Part shown: in pieces, positions 18,164 through 26,085 of the stretch
How the letters are laid out: each line of letters opens with the position of its first letter
Numbering within the stretch: the stretch's first letter is position 1
DNA from: Gordonia sp. 'Campus'
Lineage (GTDB): Bacteria > Actinomycetota > Actinomycetes > Mycobacteriales > Mycobacteriaceae
Length of the DNA: 41,505 nucleotides
Assembly: GCF_022206305.1 (NCBI RefSeq)
Contig: NZ_JAKOIW010000011.1
Coordinates: 9,057-50,561, forward strand
Direction: 5' to 3'
Translations under genes and position numbers: made by a program
The notes under the pieces: model-generated
What the model saw: only the letters and a program-made list of their open reading frames with translations
Database searches by the model: none
Told to the model about the DNA's origin: nothing

Positions 18164-18889
18164 ATGATCGACATCCAGGCTTTCGTCGAGGACGGTTTCG
18201 TCAAAGTCGAACGCCCGGCGCTGCGCCCGGTCGCCGATGAGGCGCGGATGTACCTGTGGGCGCAGCTCGGGCTGTCCGAAGACGATCGGTCGGGGTGGAC
18301 AGAGGCGGTGAAGTGGGCCTCGGACATGACCGGCCGGGGCCCGTTCGCCTCGCTTGCCGACGGCCCGGAGCTTACCGAGGCGCTCGACGCGGTGTGCGGA
18401 CCCGGCACGTATGAGCCCCGCCGGGTGCTGGGCAACATCCCGGTCCGATTCCCGGTGCCGCCGACGGTCGACGACCGCGGATGGCACATCGACGCCAACA
18501 CGCCGCGTCCGGACGGAACATGGTGTGTGAGTGGACGTCCGCAGACCGTTCTGGTGCTGACCCTGCTGTCCGAAGTCGGGCCCGACGACGCGCCGACACG
18601 GCTGCGACGCGGTTCGCACCGCGACAGCGTGACCGTCCTCGACGAGGACGGGATGAGCCCTTTCGATGCGGGGCCGCTTCTCGACGAGGCGAGCCGCGAC
18701 CGTCCGATCGCCTTCGCAACGGGCAACCCCGGTGATGTCTACCTGGTCCACCCGTTCACCGTGCACGCTGCCGACGAACATCGGGGTGTCACACCACGTT
18801 TCATGGCGCAGTCGCCGGTCATGCTGACATCACCGCTCACGCCGGCCACCTCGGCACCGTTGGCGTGCGTCTTCGAGAGGTCTGTCTGA
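18164..18889 (+). CDS. Phytanoyl-CoA dioxygenase (PhyH) family protein
   Basis: 241 residues from ATG 18164; the frame is open upstream but lacks a better start. A 2-oxoglutarate/Fe(II) oxygenase with the jelly-roll core: the HxD metal pair in WHIDAN (about 107-109), then distal His in VHPFTVHAA (about 198-203) and Arg in TPRFMAQ (about 212) for 2-oxoglutarate. Small, single-domain members hydroxylate varied lipids or natural products; the substrate here is unknown. It runs to 3 bp before the convergent gene's stop. Confidence 0.86.
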   Translation: MIDIQAFVEDGFVKVERPALRPVADEARMYLWAQLGLSEDDRSGWTEAVKWASDMTGRGPFASLADGPELTEALDAVCGPGTYEPRRVLGNIPVRFPVPPTVDDRGWHIDANTPRPDGTWCVSGRPQTVLVLTLLSEVGPDDAPTRLRRGSHRDSVTVLDEDGMSPFDAGPLLDEASRDRPIAFATGNPGDVYLVHPFTVHAADEHRGVTPRFMAQSPVMLTSPLTPATSAPLACVFERSV

Positions 18890-18891
18890 CC

Positions 18892-19881
18892 TCAGGCCCC
18901 GCCGTCGTCAGAGTCCGAACCTGCCGAGTCGCGGCCGGTGTCCTCGTCGTCGCTGCCCGACCGATCGTGGGTGCCCAGTTGATCGTCGCCGCCACGGCCG
19001 GAATCCGAAACCGGCTCGTCGACCGGGGACTGCGGGTCACCGGCGGGTCGCTCCGGGGGGCCGTCGCCGCGGTCGGGCACAGAGCCGCGGGGAACGCCCG
19101 GGTCTCGATCGCCGGGAATGGTCTCCGGTGTGGCATCCCCACCGGTGTCACGCGGTACGACGACGGAGTCGTCGCCCTGGTCGACCGGCCGCTCTCCCGG
19201 CACCGGGTCGCGGGGCGCCGGCACGTCCCGAGGTGGTTCACGCACCTCATCGACGAGGACGACGAACGGTGGCGGGGCCAGCTCGGCGCCGCCGAACGCG
19301 TCTTCCACCGCGGGCGCCACCACCTCGTCGCCCTGCGCGGACGCGGTGTAGATCACGGGCGGTCGATCATCCCCGACGCCGCCGAACGCCATCATCGCCG
19401 ACAGATTCTTTTCCATCGCAGCGGTTTTCGCGGAATCGAAGGTCGGGGACACCAGTTCGATCTTGTGGGAGCGGCCGGCGGCGACCGGACCGATCGATCG
19501 CGGGTATTCGACGATCAGGGACTGCCGGTCATCCCGCAGCGACAGGTTGCGGGTGATCAGCGTGCCGTTACGTCCATCGGGGGCCACCAGGAGGATCGCG
19601 CCCGTCCGAGGTGAGTCGACGAAGGCGGCCGCCTCGATCCGTTGCGTGGTCGCGGACGCCGGTACAGGCCGGTCGCCGGTGACACCGGCGATCATCCCGG
19701 CCGAGTCGGCGGCGGCGAATGTTGTCGGGACGATGGTCACGATCGAGACCATTGCGAGGGTCAGCGATGTGGCGGCACGCGATCTCGTGTCCCGCTGTCG
19801 CACGACCGTCGTCGTGCTGGCGTGGTGTCCACCCCGCCGGTGTGTTCCTGCCACCCGGGCCCCCTTGCTCGAGGAAATCAT
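18892..19881 (-). CDS. Exported acidic Pro/Asp-rich protein of unknown function
   Basis: 329 residues using the ATG complementary to 19879-19881. After about 35 basic N-terminal residues comes a hydrophobic stretch (TSLTLAMVSIVTIVPTTFAAADSAG) that fits a signal peptide with cleavage after AAA/FAA, so export is likely. The middle part (about 60-200) looks folded (AILLVAPDGRNGTLITRNLS; YPRSIGPVAAGRSHKIELVS). The rest is Pro/Asp/Gly-rich, repeated in character (EPPRDVPAPRDP, PGDRDPGVPRG, SGSDDEDTGRDS) and disordered, ending GGA. No homology recognised. The start could be later (Met in LAMVS is too far in). Confidence 0.65.
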   Translation of the reverse strand: MISSSKGARVAGTHRRGGHHASTTTVVRQRDTRSRAATSLTLAMVSIVTIVPTTFAAADSAGMIAGVTGDRPVPASATTQRIEAAAFVDSPRTGAILLVAPDGRNGTLITRNLSLRDDRQSLIVEYPRSIGPVAAGRSHKIELVSPTFDSAKTAAMEKNLSAMMAFGGVGDDRPPVIYTASAQGDEVVAPAVEDAFGGAELAPPPFVVLVDEVREPPRDVPAPRDPVPGERPVDQGDDSVVVPRDTGGDATPETIPGDRDPGVPRGSVPDRGDGPPERPAGDPQSPVDEPVSDSGRGGDDQLGTHDRSGSDDEDTGRDSAGSDSDDGGA

Positions 19882-20098
19882 AGGCGGTCCGGTCGTCGGG
19901 ACGTGTCAGACGAATGGACCACTGACAGGTGCACACTCCCCGTATCCTTCTGCGTCCACCGTGTCGGGTGACCATGATCTCATCTGCGCGCCTCGGACGT
20001 GCGAAGACCGTCCGATCGGCGCGTTGTCGGGACCGGCGTCGGGATACAGTGCCGGATGAGCGCGCCCGGTGGGCGCCGAGCGTCACGAAGGAGCGCGC

Positions 20099-20182
20099 AT
20101 GACACTCCGGGCCCGGACCCCGACCGAGATCGGCCATCGTCGTGCGTCGACTGTGTTGTGCCGTTGTACCGAGGGCTGCTGA
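20099..20182 (+). CDS. Possible 27-codon leader peptide upstream of the NarL-type regulator
   Basis: ATG 20099 follows GAAGGAGCGCGC, a strong ribosome site, and encodes 27 residues (MTLRARTPTEIGHRRASTV, then LCRCTEGC) to TGA 20180-20182. The next gene's GTG is at 20184, 1 bp later in another frame. The C-terminal Cys-x-Cys...Cys tail is unusual. It may be a leader controlling translation of the regulator or a coupled micro-ORF. Absence of homologues cannot be checked here. It could also be a chance ORF. Confidence 0.4.
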   Translation: MTLRARTPTEIGHRRASTVLCRCTEGC

Positions 20183-20183
20183 C

Positions 20184-20735
20184 GTGGCTGTTCGGGTCGT
20201 GCTGGCCGACGACGACGTCCTGCTGCGCGAAGGGCTGGCAAGTCTGCTGACGACTGCCGGATTCGACGTGGTCGGACGGGCAGGCGACGCCGAGGATCTG
20301 CTGACCGTCGTGGCCGAGGCGATCCTGGTGCTGTCCGCGCACGTCGACGTCGACCAGGCTCTGGAGTTGCTCGAGAGCGGCAGGGGGATCGGTTACCTGC
20401 TCAAGACCCGGGTCACCGACGTCGATGACTTCGTCGACACCGTGCACCGCATCGCCGGTGGGGCGACGGTGATGGACCCGGCGCTGGTCCACGAGCTCGT
20501 CGCAGCGCGGCGACGCAACGATCCCCTCGAGGTGCTGAGCGCGCGGGAACGAGAAGTCCTGACCCTGATGGCCGAGGGGTTGTCCAATGCCGGGATCGGC
20601 CGCCGCCTGTGGATCACCGAGGGCACGGTGGAGAAGCACGTGCGCAGCATTCTCACGAAGTTCGATCTGGCCGACACCGCCGACGACCACCGACGGGTTC
20701 GGGCCGTCATCCTCTTCCTCGACGCCACGGCCTGA
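20184..20735 (+). CDS. NarL/LuxR-type response regulator with internally deleted receiver
   Basis: 183 residues from GTG 20184 (GAGGG 8 bp upstream); an ATG start further up (20142) is unlikely. The receiver opens normally (VRVVLADDDVLLREGLASLL), reaches LLTVVAEA (residue 47) and jumps straight to ILVLSAHVD, the fourth strand. About 32 residues that would carry the phospho-acceptor Asp (consensus VDxRMP) are missing while the frame is kept. The Lys of YLLKTRV and the LuxR helix-turn-helix (LSAREREVLTLMAEGLSNAGIGRRL, KHVRSILTKFDLA) are intact. It cannot be phosphorylated in the usual way and may be constitutive or regulated otherwise. Convergent with the next gene. Confidence 0.85.
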   Translation: MAVRVVLADDDVLLREGLASLLTTAGFDVVGRAGDAEDLLTVVAEAILVLSAHVDVDQALELLESGRGIGYLLKTRVTDVDDFVDTVHRIAGGATVMDPALVHELVAARRRNDPLEVLSAREREVLTLMAEGLSNAGIGRRLWITEGTVEKHVRSILTKFDLADTADDHRRVRAVILFLDATA

Positions 20736-20756
20736 GCGGGCCGTGGCCCGACCGGA

Positions 20757-21134
20757 TCACCTCCGGCCGGCGAGCAGCTGACGTATGCGGTCGGCCGACA
20801 GCGCGAACTTCGGCAGGAACCCGACCGCCGGACTGGCGTCGATCATGTCGGCGAACTCGTCCTCGTCATGCGTCGACACCAGGACGATGGCAGGCGTGGG
20901 GTCTGCGTCCAGCTCGTGGAGGGCCTCGACGACGTCGAAGCCGCTCTCTCCGCCGAGGTCGATGTCGACGAGCGCGAGATCGGGCCGAGTGGATCGGGTT
21001 TCGCGAACCGCGTCGTCGAGCGTCGACGCCGTCGCGATGACCGAGATGCCGCCGGCTTCGAGCATGTCACGCGCCGAGGCGCGGAAGTCGGCGCTGTCGT
21101 CGACGATGAGGCAGCGCAGAGGGGCGGCATTCAT
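20757..21134 (-). CDS. Stand-alone response-regulator receiver protein
   Basis: 125 residues from the ATG complementary to 21132-21134; the frame remains open far upstream but that is a shadow. A complete CheY-like fold: acidic pair Asp12/Asp13 in LIVDDSAD, phospho-acceptor Asp57 in ALVDIDLGG, switch Ser87/Thr88 in VLVSTHD, and Lys109 in FLPKF. There is no output domain, so it signals by protein contact. Its start is 10 bp from that of the histidine kinase on the other strand, suggesting a cognate pair. Convergent with the truncated regulator, 21 bp from its stop. Confidence 0.92.
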   Translation of the reverse strand: MNAAPLRCLIVDDSADFRASARDMLEAGGISVIATASTLDDAVRETRSTRPDLALVDIDLGGESGFDVVEALHELDADPTPAIVLVSTHDEDEFADMIDASPAVGFLPKFALSADRIRQLLAGRR

Positions 21135-21144
21135 ACTGTCGAGC

Positions 21145-23034
21145 GTGTCAGATATCGATGAGCGGGACATTCCTGCTAGCGGGAACTCCGACCGGGGACC
21201 GTGGTGGGATCGAGTTGCCGCGATCGTTGTCCGTCCGACGCCTCCGCCGCTCCGCTGGGGAGTCGTGACGGCGATCGTGCTCATCGCGTGCGAGGTGGGA
21301 ATCGTGCGGTTGCTCAAGCACGTGTCGCCCGAGAACGCGTTCGGTGCGATCTTCCTGTTCGGCGTGCTGGTGGTCTCCGCCGGCTGGGGATTCGGTCTCG
21401 CAGTCGCGACCTCGCTCGCCAGCGCAGGGGCATACGTCTGGTTCCACGTCAGCGAGAGCAGCGAGAGTTTCGCACCCGCCGTCGTGGTGTTCCTCGTTCT
21501 CGCCCTGCTCACCAACTTGCTCGTCGGCCAATCCCGATCTCGGGCACTGGAATCCGAACAGCGCCGCCGCGAGGCGGACCTGTCGGCCGCGCTGGCGCGA
21601 ACGGTACTGCGTGCCGCCGACCTCCCGGAGGCACTGACGGCGGCGAGCGCGCGACTGAGCAGCGTGCTCGAACTGCCACCTCCGGGCGCGGTCCTCGCCG
21701 AACCGGAGGCCCGCCATACGTTGGGCCGACGTCGGATTCCCCTGCTCGACGACGGCCGGTCCGTCGGCTCACTCCTCGTGCCCGCAGATCTCGACGCCGC
21801 CGGCCGGCGCAGGGTTGCACGTATGGTGCCCAGTCTCGAGGCGCTCCTGGCGGCGTCGCGCGATCGTGAGGAACTGTACGAACGCACGGTCGCCCTGGGT
21901 CGCCAACAGGCCGCGCTTCGCCGTGTCGCAACCCTGGTCGCCGCGCGCGCCGAACCGTCCGAAGTATGTCGGGCCGTCACCGCCGAACTCGCCGACGAAC
22001 TCGGCGTCGAGCATGTCACCGCTGTACGGTTCACTCCCGACGGCGACTGCGAGATCCTTGCCGCACGCGATGACGGTGCCGATGGGGATTCGGTCGCGGT
22101 GACCACGGGGGAGCGGTTGACGCTGGGCGGGAACAACGTGTCGACGCTGGTCGCGCGGACCGGTTCGGCGGCGACCCTCGACTATGCCGAGGCCACCGGG
22201 CCCATCGGTGATCGGCTGACGGAGCGTGGAATACGGTTCGGCATCGGTGTTCCGATCACGGTCGACGATCGGCCGTGGGGAGCGGTCATCGTCGGCACGA
22301 CTCATCGAGCCGCCCCGACGGATCTTCGGCTGCGGCTCTCGGACTTCTCGGATCTGGTGGCCACCGCGGTCTACAACAGCGAGTCCCGAGCATCGATGGC
22401 GCGGTCACGTGCACGCGTCATCGCCGCGGCCGACCAGGCGAGACGTTCCATCGAGCGGGACCTGCACGACGGTGCGCAGCAACGGATCGTGTCCCTGGGC
22501 CTCGACATCCGCGCCGTGCAGTCCGTCATCCCGCCGGAGCAGAACGCAGTGCGCGACAGGTTGGACGGACTGATCGATTCGCTGGCTCAGATACACCGGG
22601 ACCTGCAGGAGTTGTCCCGGGGTATCCATCCCGCCATCCTCTCCCGCGGCGGCCTCGGGCCCGCCTTGAAAACGCTGGCCCGGCGGTCGCCGGTGCCCGC
22701 CTCGTTGACCGCCTCGATCGACGGCAGGTTGCCCGAAGCCGTCGAGGTGGCCGCCTACTACGTGGTGGCCGAGGCGCTGACCAACACCGCGAAGTATGCG
22801 CGGGCGACCGAGGTGGTGATCTCCGCGCACGTCGACGACGGTCTCCTGGTGCTGTCGGTGGTCGACGACGGCATCGGAAGCGCCGATCTCGCAGGGGGAT
22901 CGGGCCTTCTCGGGTTGCGCGACCGCGTGGAGGCCGTCGAGGGCGAGTTCTCCGTCGCGAGCCCGCCCGGTGGCGGCACCACCATCCGTGCCGCGATACC
23001 GGTGGCCGGTTCGCCGGGTGTCGATACCGGCTAG
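21145..23034 (+). CDS. GAF-containing sensor histidine kinase, NarL/DesK class
   Basis: 629 residues from GTG 21145; an earlier start would run into the receiver gene. The four membrane helices in about 33-132 (VVTAIVLIACEVGIV; GAIFLFGVLVVSAGW; LAVATSLASAGAYVW; AVVVFLVLALLTNLL) form a DUF4118-like sensor. A GAF-like domain (about 270-420) follows. The HisKA_3 phospho-acceptor is His441 in ERDLHDGAQQR; N-box EALTNTAKYA and G-boxes VDDGIGS and GSGLLGLRDR complete the HATPase. This kinase class phosphorylates NarL-type regulators; the neighbours offer a lone receiver with an intact Asp and a NarL-like protein without one. The signal is unknown. Confidence 0.92.
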   Translation: MSDIDERDIPASGNSDRGPWWDRVAAIVVRPTPPPLRWGVVTAIVLIACEVGIVRLLKHVSPENAFGAIFLFGVLVVSAGWGFGLAVATSLASAGAYVWFHVSESSESFAPAVVVFLVLALLTNLLVGQSRSRALESEQRRREADLSAALARTVLRAADLPEALTAASARLSSVLELPPPGAVLAEPEARHTLGRRRIPLLDDGRSVGSLLVPADLDAAGRRRVARMVPSLEALLAASRDREELYERTVALGRQQAALRRVATLVAARAEPSEVCRAVTAELADELGVEHVTAVRFTPDGDCEILAARDDGADGDSVAVTTGERLTLGGNNVSTLVARTGSAATLDYAEATGPIGDRLTERGIRFGIGVPITVDDRPWGAVIVGTTHRAAPTDLRLRLSDFSDLVATAVYNSESRASMARSRARVIAAADQARRSIERDLHDGAQQRIVSLGLDIRAVQSVIPPEQNAVRDRLDGLIDSLAQIHRDLQELSRGIHPAILSRGGLGPALKTLARRSPVPASLTASIDGRLPEAVEVAAYYVVAEALTNTAKYARATEVVISAHVDDGLLVLSVVDDGIGSADLAGGSGLLGLRDRVEAVEGEFSVASPPGGGTTIRAAIPVAGSPGVDTG

Positions 23035-23040
23035 CCGGTA
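23025..23040. repeat. 16-bp perfect palindrome over the histidine kinase stop codon
   Basis: TACCGGCTAGCCGGTA at 23025-23040 is perfectly self-complementary and contains the TAG stop (23032-23034) of the kinase. It overlaps a second, looped pairing (GCCGGT 23034-23039 with ACCGGC 23050-23055). Together they could form a terminator-like structure, although without a T-run. Confidence 0.5.
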
Positions 23041-23152
23041 ACGGGAACCACCGGCCAGCATCCGGTCGTGTTTGCGGGCAGCATCGACGACACCGACGCC
23101 CGGGCGGACGAGTCTTGAGGTCAAGCGAACACGCGCTGACCAGGAGGATTCC

Positions 23153-23974
23153 ATGCCGTTCATCACGACCACCGACGGAACCGAGATCTACTACACCGAG
23201 CAGGGTTCCGGCCGGCCGGTGCTCCTCAGCCACGGTTGGCCGCTGTCGTCGGACGCGTGGCAGGTCGAGCTCAAGCTCCTCGCCGACGCGGGCTACCGCG
23301 CGATCGCGCATGACCGTCGCGGCCACGGCCGATCCTCGAAAACGGCTGTGGGGCACGACATGGACACCTACGCCAAGGACCTGGCGGAACTCGTCGAGGC
23401 CCTCGACCTGAAGGACCTCGTGGTCATCGGACACTCGACCGGCGGTGGCGAGGTGGTGCGTTACACGGCGAAGTACGGCAAGGGACGTGTCGCCAAGGTG
23501 ATCACCGCGGGCGCGGTCCCTCCGCTGATGCTCCAGACGGCGGACAACCCGGAAGGCACCCCGATCGAGGTCTTCGACGGCATCCGCAAGGGGGTGTTGA
23601 CCGACCGGTCGCAGTTCTACAAGGACCTCGCCGAGACGTTCTTCGGGGCCAATCGCGACGGCGCACAGGTGTCCCAGGGCGCCAAGGACGATTTCTGGCG
23701 CCAGGGCATGATGGCCAATCTCTCGGCCGCCTACGACTGCGTCAAGGTCTTCTCCGAGACCGATCAGACCGAGGACCTCAAGGCGATCGACGTGCCGATG
23801 CTGATCGCGCACGGCGACGACGATCAGATCGTGCCGATCGCGGCCGCGGCGGAGAAGACCATCAAGCTCGTCAGCAACGGCACCTTGAAGGTCTACCCCG
23901 GTGCGCCCCATGGCATCTACGGTGAGTACCAGCAGGAACTCGACGCCGACATCCTCAAGTTCATCGCCGAGTGA
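23153..23974 (+). CDS. Alpha/beta hydrolase, non-heme chloroperoxidase-like (second copy)
   Basis: 273 residues from ATG 23153, with AGGAGG 6 bp upstream (the frame is open further up but has no ribosome site). Same fold as the hydrolase at 16540: HGWPLSSDAW, HDRRGHGRSS, nucleophile Ser95 in GHSTGG, acid in HGDDDQIVP, His in GAPHGI. Cofactor-free haloperoxidases/esterases of about 275 residues match. There is no adjacent regulator. It is a moderately related paralogue, not a recent duplicate, of the first. Substrate unknown. Confidence 0.92.
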   Translation: MPFITTTDGTEIYYTEQGSGRPVLLSHGWPLSSDAWQVELKLLADAGYRAIAHDRRGHGRSSKTAVGHDMDTYAKDLAELVEALDLKDLVVIGHSTGGGEVVRYTAKYGKGRVAKVITAGAVPPLMLQTADNPEGTPIEVFDGIRKGVLTDRSQFYKDLAETFFGANRDGAQVSQGAKDDFWRQGMMANLSAAYDCVKVFSETDQTEDLKAIDVPMLIAHGDDDQIVPIAAAAEKTIKLVSNGTLKVYPGAPHGIYGEYQQELDADILKFIAE

Positions 23975-24066
23975 CCCCAGCTCCGGGCCGGCGGAACGGC
24001 CACCCCTCACCATTCCGCCGGCCCGGTTTCCCGGACCTTCGACGTTGCGCGAGAACGGAGTTGATG

Positions 24067-24420
24067 ATGAGCGATCAGTCGATCGACACCTCGGTGGGCC
24101 CCAGCGGGCCGGGTTGTGTGGAATGTGAGGCCGCCCGGTCGTGGTGGTTTCACCTGCGGCGTTGCGCCGAATGTGGGCACGTCGGCTGCTGCGACGATTC
24201 GCTGAACCGTCACGCTTCTCGACACGCGGCCGACACCGGGCACGCGGTCATCCAGAGTTTCGAACCCGGGGAGGACTGGTTCTACGACTTCTCGACCGGC
24301 GAGATGTTCGCCGGCCCCGTCCTCGCGGCGCCGTCGTCGCATCCCGCGGACCAGGGTGTCCCCGGGCCGCGATCGAGGGTGCCGGCGGACTGGGTCGAGC
24401 AGCTCACCCAACGGCGGTAG
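24067..24420 (+). CDS. UBP-type zinc-finger protein
   Basis: 117 residues from ATG 24067 (a second ATG at 24064 is immediately upstream; GGAG precedes both). A small zinc-binding domain related to eukaryotic UBP fingers: Cys17/Cys20, Cys33/Cys36, Cys41/Cys42, then His49, His53 and His59 in HASRHAADTGH, followed by FEPGEDWFYDF. The C-terminal third is Pro-rich and probably disordered. It precedes, with a 6-bp gap, the TrxR-like flavoprotein; this pairing is common in actinobacteria. Role unclear. Confidence 0.88.
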   Translation: MSDQSIDTSVGPSGPGCVECEAARSWWFHLRRCAECGHVGCCDDSLNRHASRHAADTGHAVIQSFEPGEDWFYDFSTGEMFAGPVLAAPSSHPADQGVPGPRSRVPADWVEQLTQRR

Positions 24421-24426
24421 TGATCG

Positions 24427-25740
24427 ATGATCGACGATCGTGTGGTGCTTCCGCACAAGGTGATTCGTGAGAAGCCGGATCGCGGACCCGTCGGCGCCAC
24501 CATGCACGCGTGCATCGTCGTGCGGATCTACGGACGCAGCCAGTGTCGTCATGCCTTCGAGATCCGAGACTTCCTGAGTCGCAGTGTTGTCCGGTTCACG
24601 TGGACGCCCATCGACACCGACGACGACTGCACGCACCTGCTCGGGTTGTCGCTGGCCGATGCGGGTCTGCCCATCGTCGACCTGCCGGACGGAACCCGTC
24701 TGCGGGCTCCGTCGGTCGCGGAGATCGCGGCCCGGCTGGGGTGGGTCAGTGACCCGAAGCTCCAGGAGTACGACGTGTCGATCTACGGGGCGGGTCCGGC
24801 GGGACTGTCCGCGGCCGTGTACGCGGCTTCGGAGGGACTGAGTGTCGCTGTCCTGGAACGTGAAGCGGTGGGCGGGCAGGCCGGTTACAGCAGTCTGATC
24901 GAGAACTACCTCGGATTCCCGGGCGGTATCTCCGGTGGCGATCTGGCCGAGCGCGCTCGTCAGCAGGCGGTCGAGTTCGGCGCCGAACTGCTGTTGATGC
25001 GTGACGGGCTCAGCACACGTTTCGCGGACGGGCGGGTGCACACGACGCTCGGCGACGGGACGACCGTCGTCGCTCGGGCCAGCGTGTGCGCAACCGGGGT
25101 CGAATGGCGGCGGCTCGGACTCGATCGGGAGGAAGAGTTCATCGGGTCCGGCCTGTTCTACGGCGCGGGCACCAGCGAGGCGCCCACGTGTAGCGATCTC
25201 GAGGTGTTCGTCGTCGGCGGAGGCAACTCGGCCGGTCAGGCGGCGATGAACCTGTCGTCGTTCGCCAAACGCGTCACCATGCTGGTGCGCGGTCAGACGC
25301 TGTCCGCCACGCTGTCGAGCTATCTCGAGGAGCGTGTTGCGCGACAACCGAACGTCGACATCAGAACCGATGCGCGAGTTGTCGGTCTCGAGGGAGGCAA
25401 GGGGCTGACCGCCATCCACATCGAGGACTCCCGCACCGGAGAAGTCGAGGTCGTCGAGACGCAGCGGTTGTTCGTCTGCATCGGCGGTGACCCGGCCACC
25501 GAGTGGGCGGCCGGCACACCGATCGCCCGGGACGACCACGGGTTCGTCATCACCGGTCCCGACCTGCCGACATCGGACTGGCCGCTGGACCGTGCCCCGT
25601 TCTATCTCGAGACGTCGGTGCCCGGCTTCTTCGCCGCAGGAGATGTGCGTCGCAACTCGGTGAAACGAGTGGCGTCGGCAGTCGGGGATGGCGCGATGGC
25701 GATCACCTTCGTCCACCACCACCTCGCAAGCAGTGGCTGA
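24427..25740 (+). CDS. Thioredoxin-reductase-like FAD oxidoreductase, CxxC absent
   Basis: 437 residues from ATG 24427; ATG 24502 is an alternative. The first 110 residues resemble a glutaredoxin/thioredoxin-like domain without CxxC (VVRIYGRSQCRHAFEIRDFL). Then FAD binding GAGPAGLSAAVYAA (about 121-134), REAVGGQAGYSSLIENYLGFP, a NADPH site GGGNSAGQAA (about 264), and the FAD C-terminal motif GDVRRNSVKRVASAVGDGA. At the place of the TrxR CATC the sequence reads GAGTSEAP, so no dithiol is there. It is likely a NAD(P)H:acceptor flavin enzyme with a regulatory fold in front. Downstream of the zinc-finger gene, probably one operon. Confidence 0.9.
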   Translation: MIDDRVVLPHKVIREKPDRGPVGATMHACIVVRIYGRSQCRHAFEIRDFLSRSVVRFTWTPIDTDDDCTHLLGLSLADAGLPIVDLPDGTRLRAPSVAEIAARLGWVSDPKLQEYDVSIYGAGPAGLSAAVYAASEGLSVAVLEREAVGGQAGYSSLIENYLGFPGGISGGDLAERARQQAVEFGAELLLMRDGLSTRFADGRVHTTLGDGTTVVARASVCATGVEWRRLGLDREEEFIGSGLFYGAGTSEAPTCSDLEVFVVGGGNSAGQAAMNLSSFAKRVTMLVRGQTLSATLSSYLEERVARQPNVDIRTDARVVGLEGGKGLTAIHIEDSRTGEVEVVETQRLFVCIGGDPATEWAAGTPIARDDHGFVITGPDLPTSDWPLDRAPFYLETSVPGFFAAGDVRRNSVKRVASAVGDGAMAITFVHHHLASSG

Positions 25741-25812
25741 ACGGGCTCGGTGGTGAGGTGCTGCGGTCGACGACGAAAGCGATCCGCTCGAGAGCGAATC
25801 GCCTGGTCCAAG

Positions 25813-25888
25813 TGGAGCCGCCCAGGGGAATCGAACCCCTGACCTATTCATTACGAGTGAATTGCTCTACCGACTGAGCTAGGGCGGC
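25813..25888 (-). tRNA. tRNA-Thr (anticodon CGU), CCA encoded
   Basis: The minus-strand sequence folds as a cloverleaf: acceptor GCCGCCC / GGGCGGC, D arm GCTC...GAGC, anticodon stem ATTCA/TGAAT with loop CTCGTAA (anticodon CGU, decoding ACG), five-base variable loop AGGTC and T arm AGGGG-TTCGATT-CCCCT. The discriminator is T (complement of 25816), and the 3' CCA is at 25813-25815. The tRNA proper is 73 nt. Confidence 0.97.
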
Positions 25889-26085
25889 GTACTGCGCGAG
25901 GCAGCGCAGACGAGTCTAGCGAGCGCCGGGGAACGAGCAAAACTCGGGTCGGCGGAGGTTGGTCGTCGGCCTGCGGTTCGGAAACGAGGTCGCACGCGAC
26001 TCCGGTTCGTCGACGCGACTTCGATCGAGGTCGCCTGGACGGAATCAGATCGCGTCCGACCTCATTTCGGACGGCTGCGTGTGAA

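Noticed and set aside
20142..20183. ATG/upstream extension of the NarL-type regulator
   Set aside because: The extra residues are unlike receiver N-termini; the GTG at 20184 has GAGGG 8 bp upstream and matches the VRVVLADDD start.
24427..25740. Ordinary thioredoxin reductase
   Set aside because: The CxxC site is replaced by GAGT, and the N-terminal domain is extra.
26057..26077. Small hairpin GTCCGA-N7-TCGGAC after the lipase gene
   Set aside because: Only a 6-bp stem without T-run; too weak to call a terminator.
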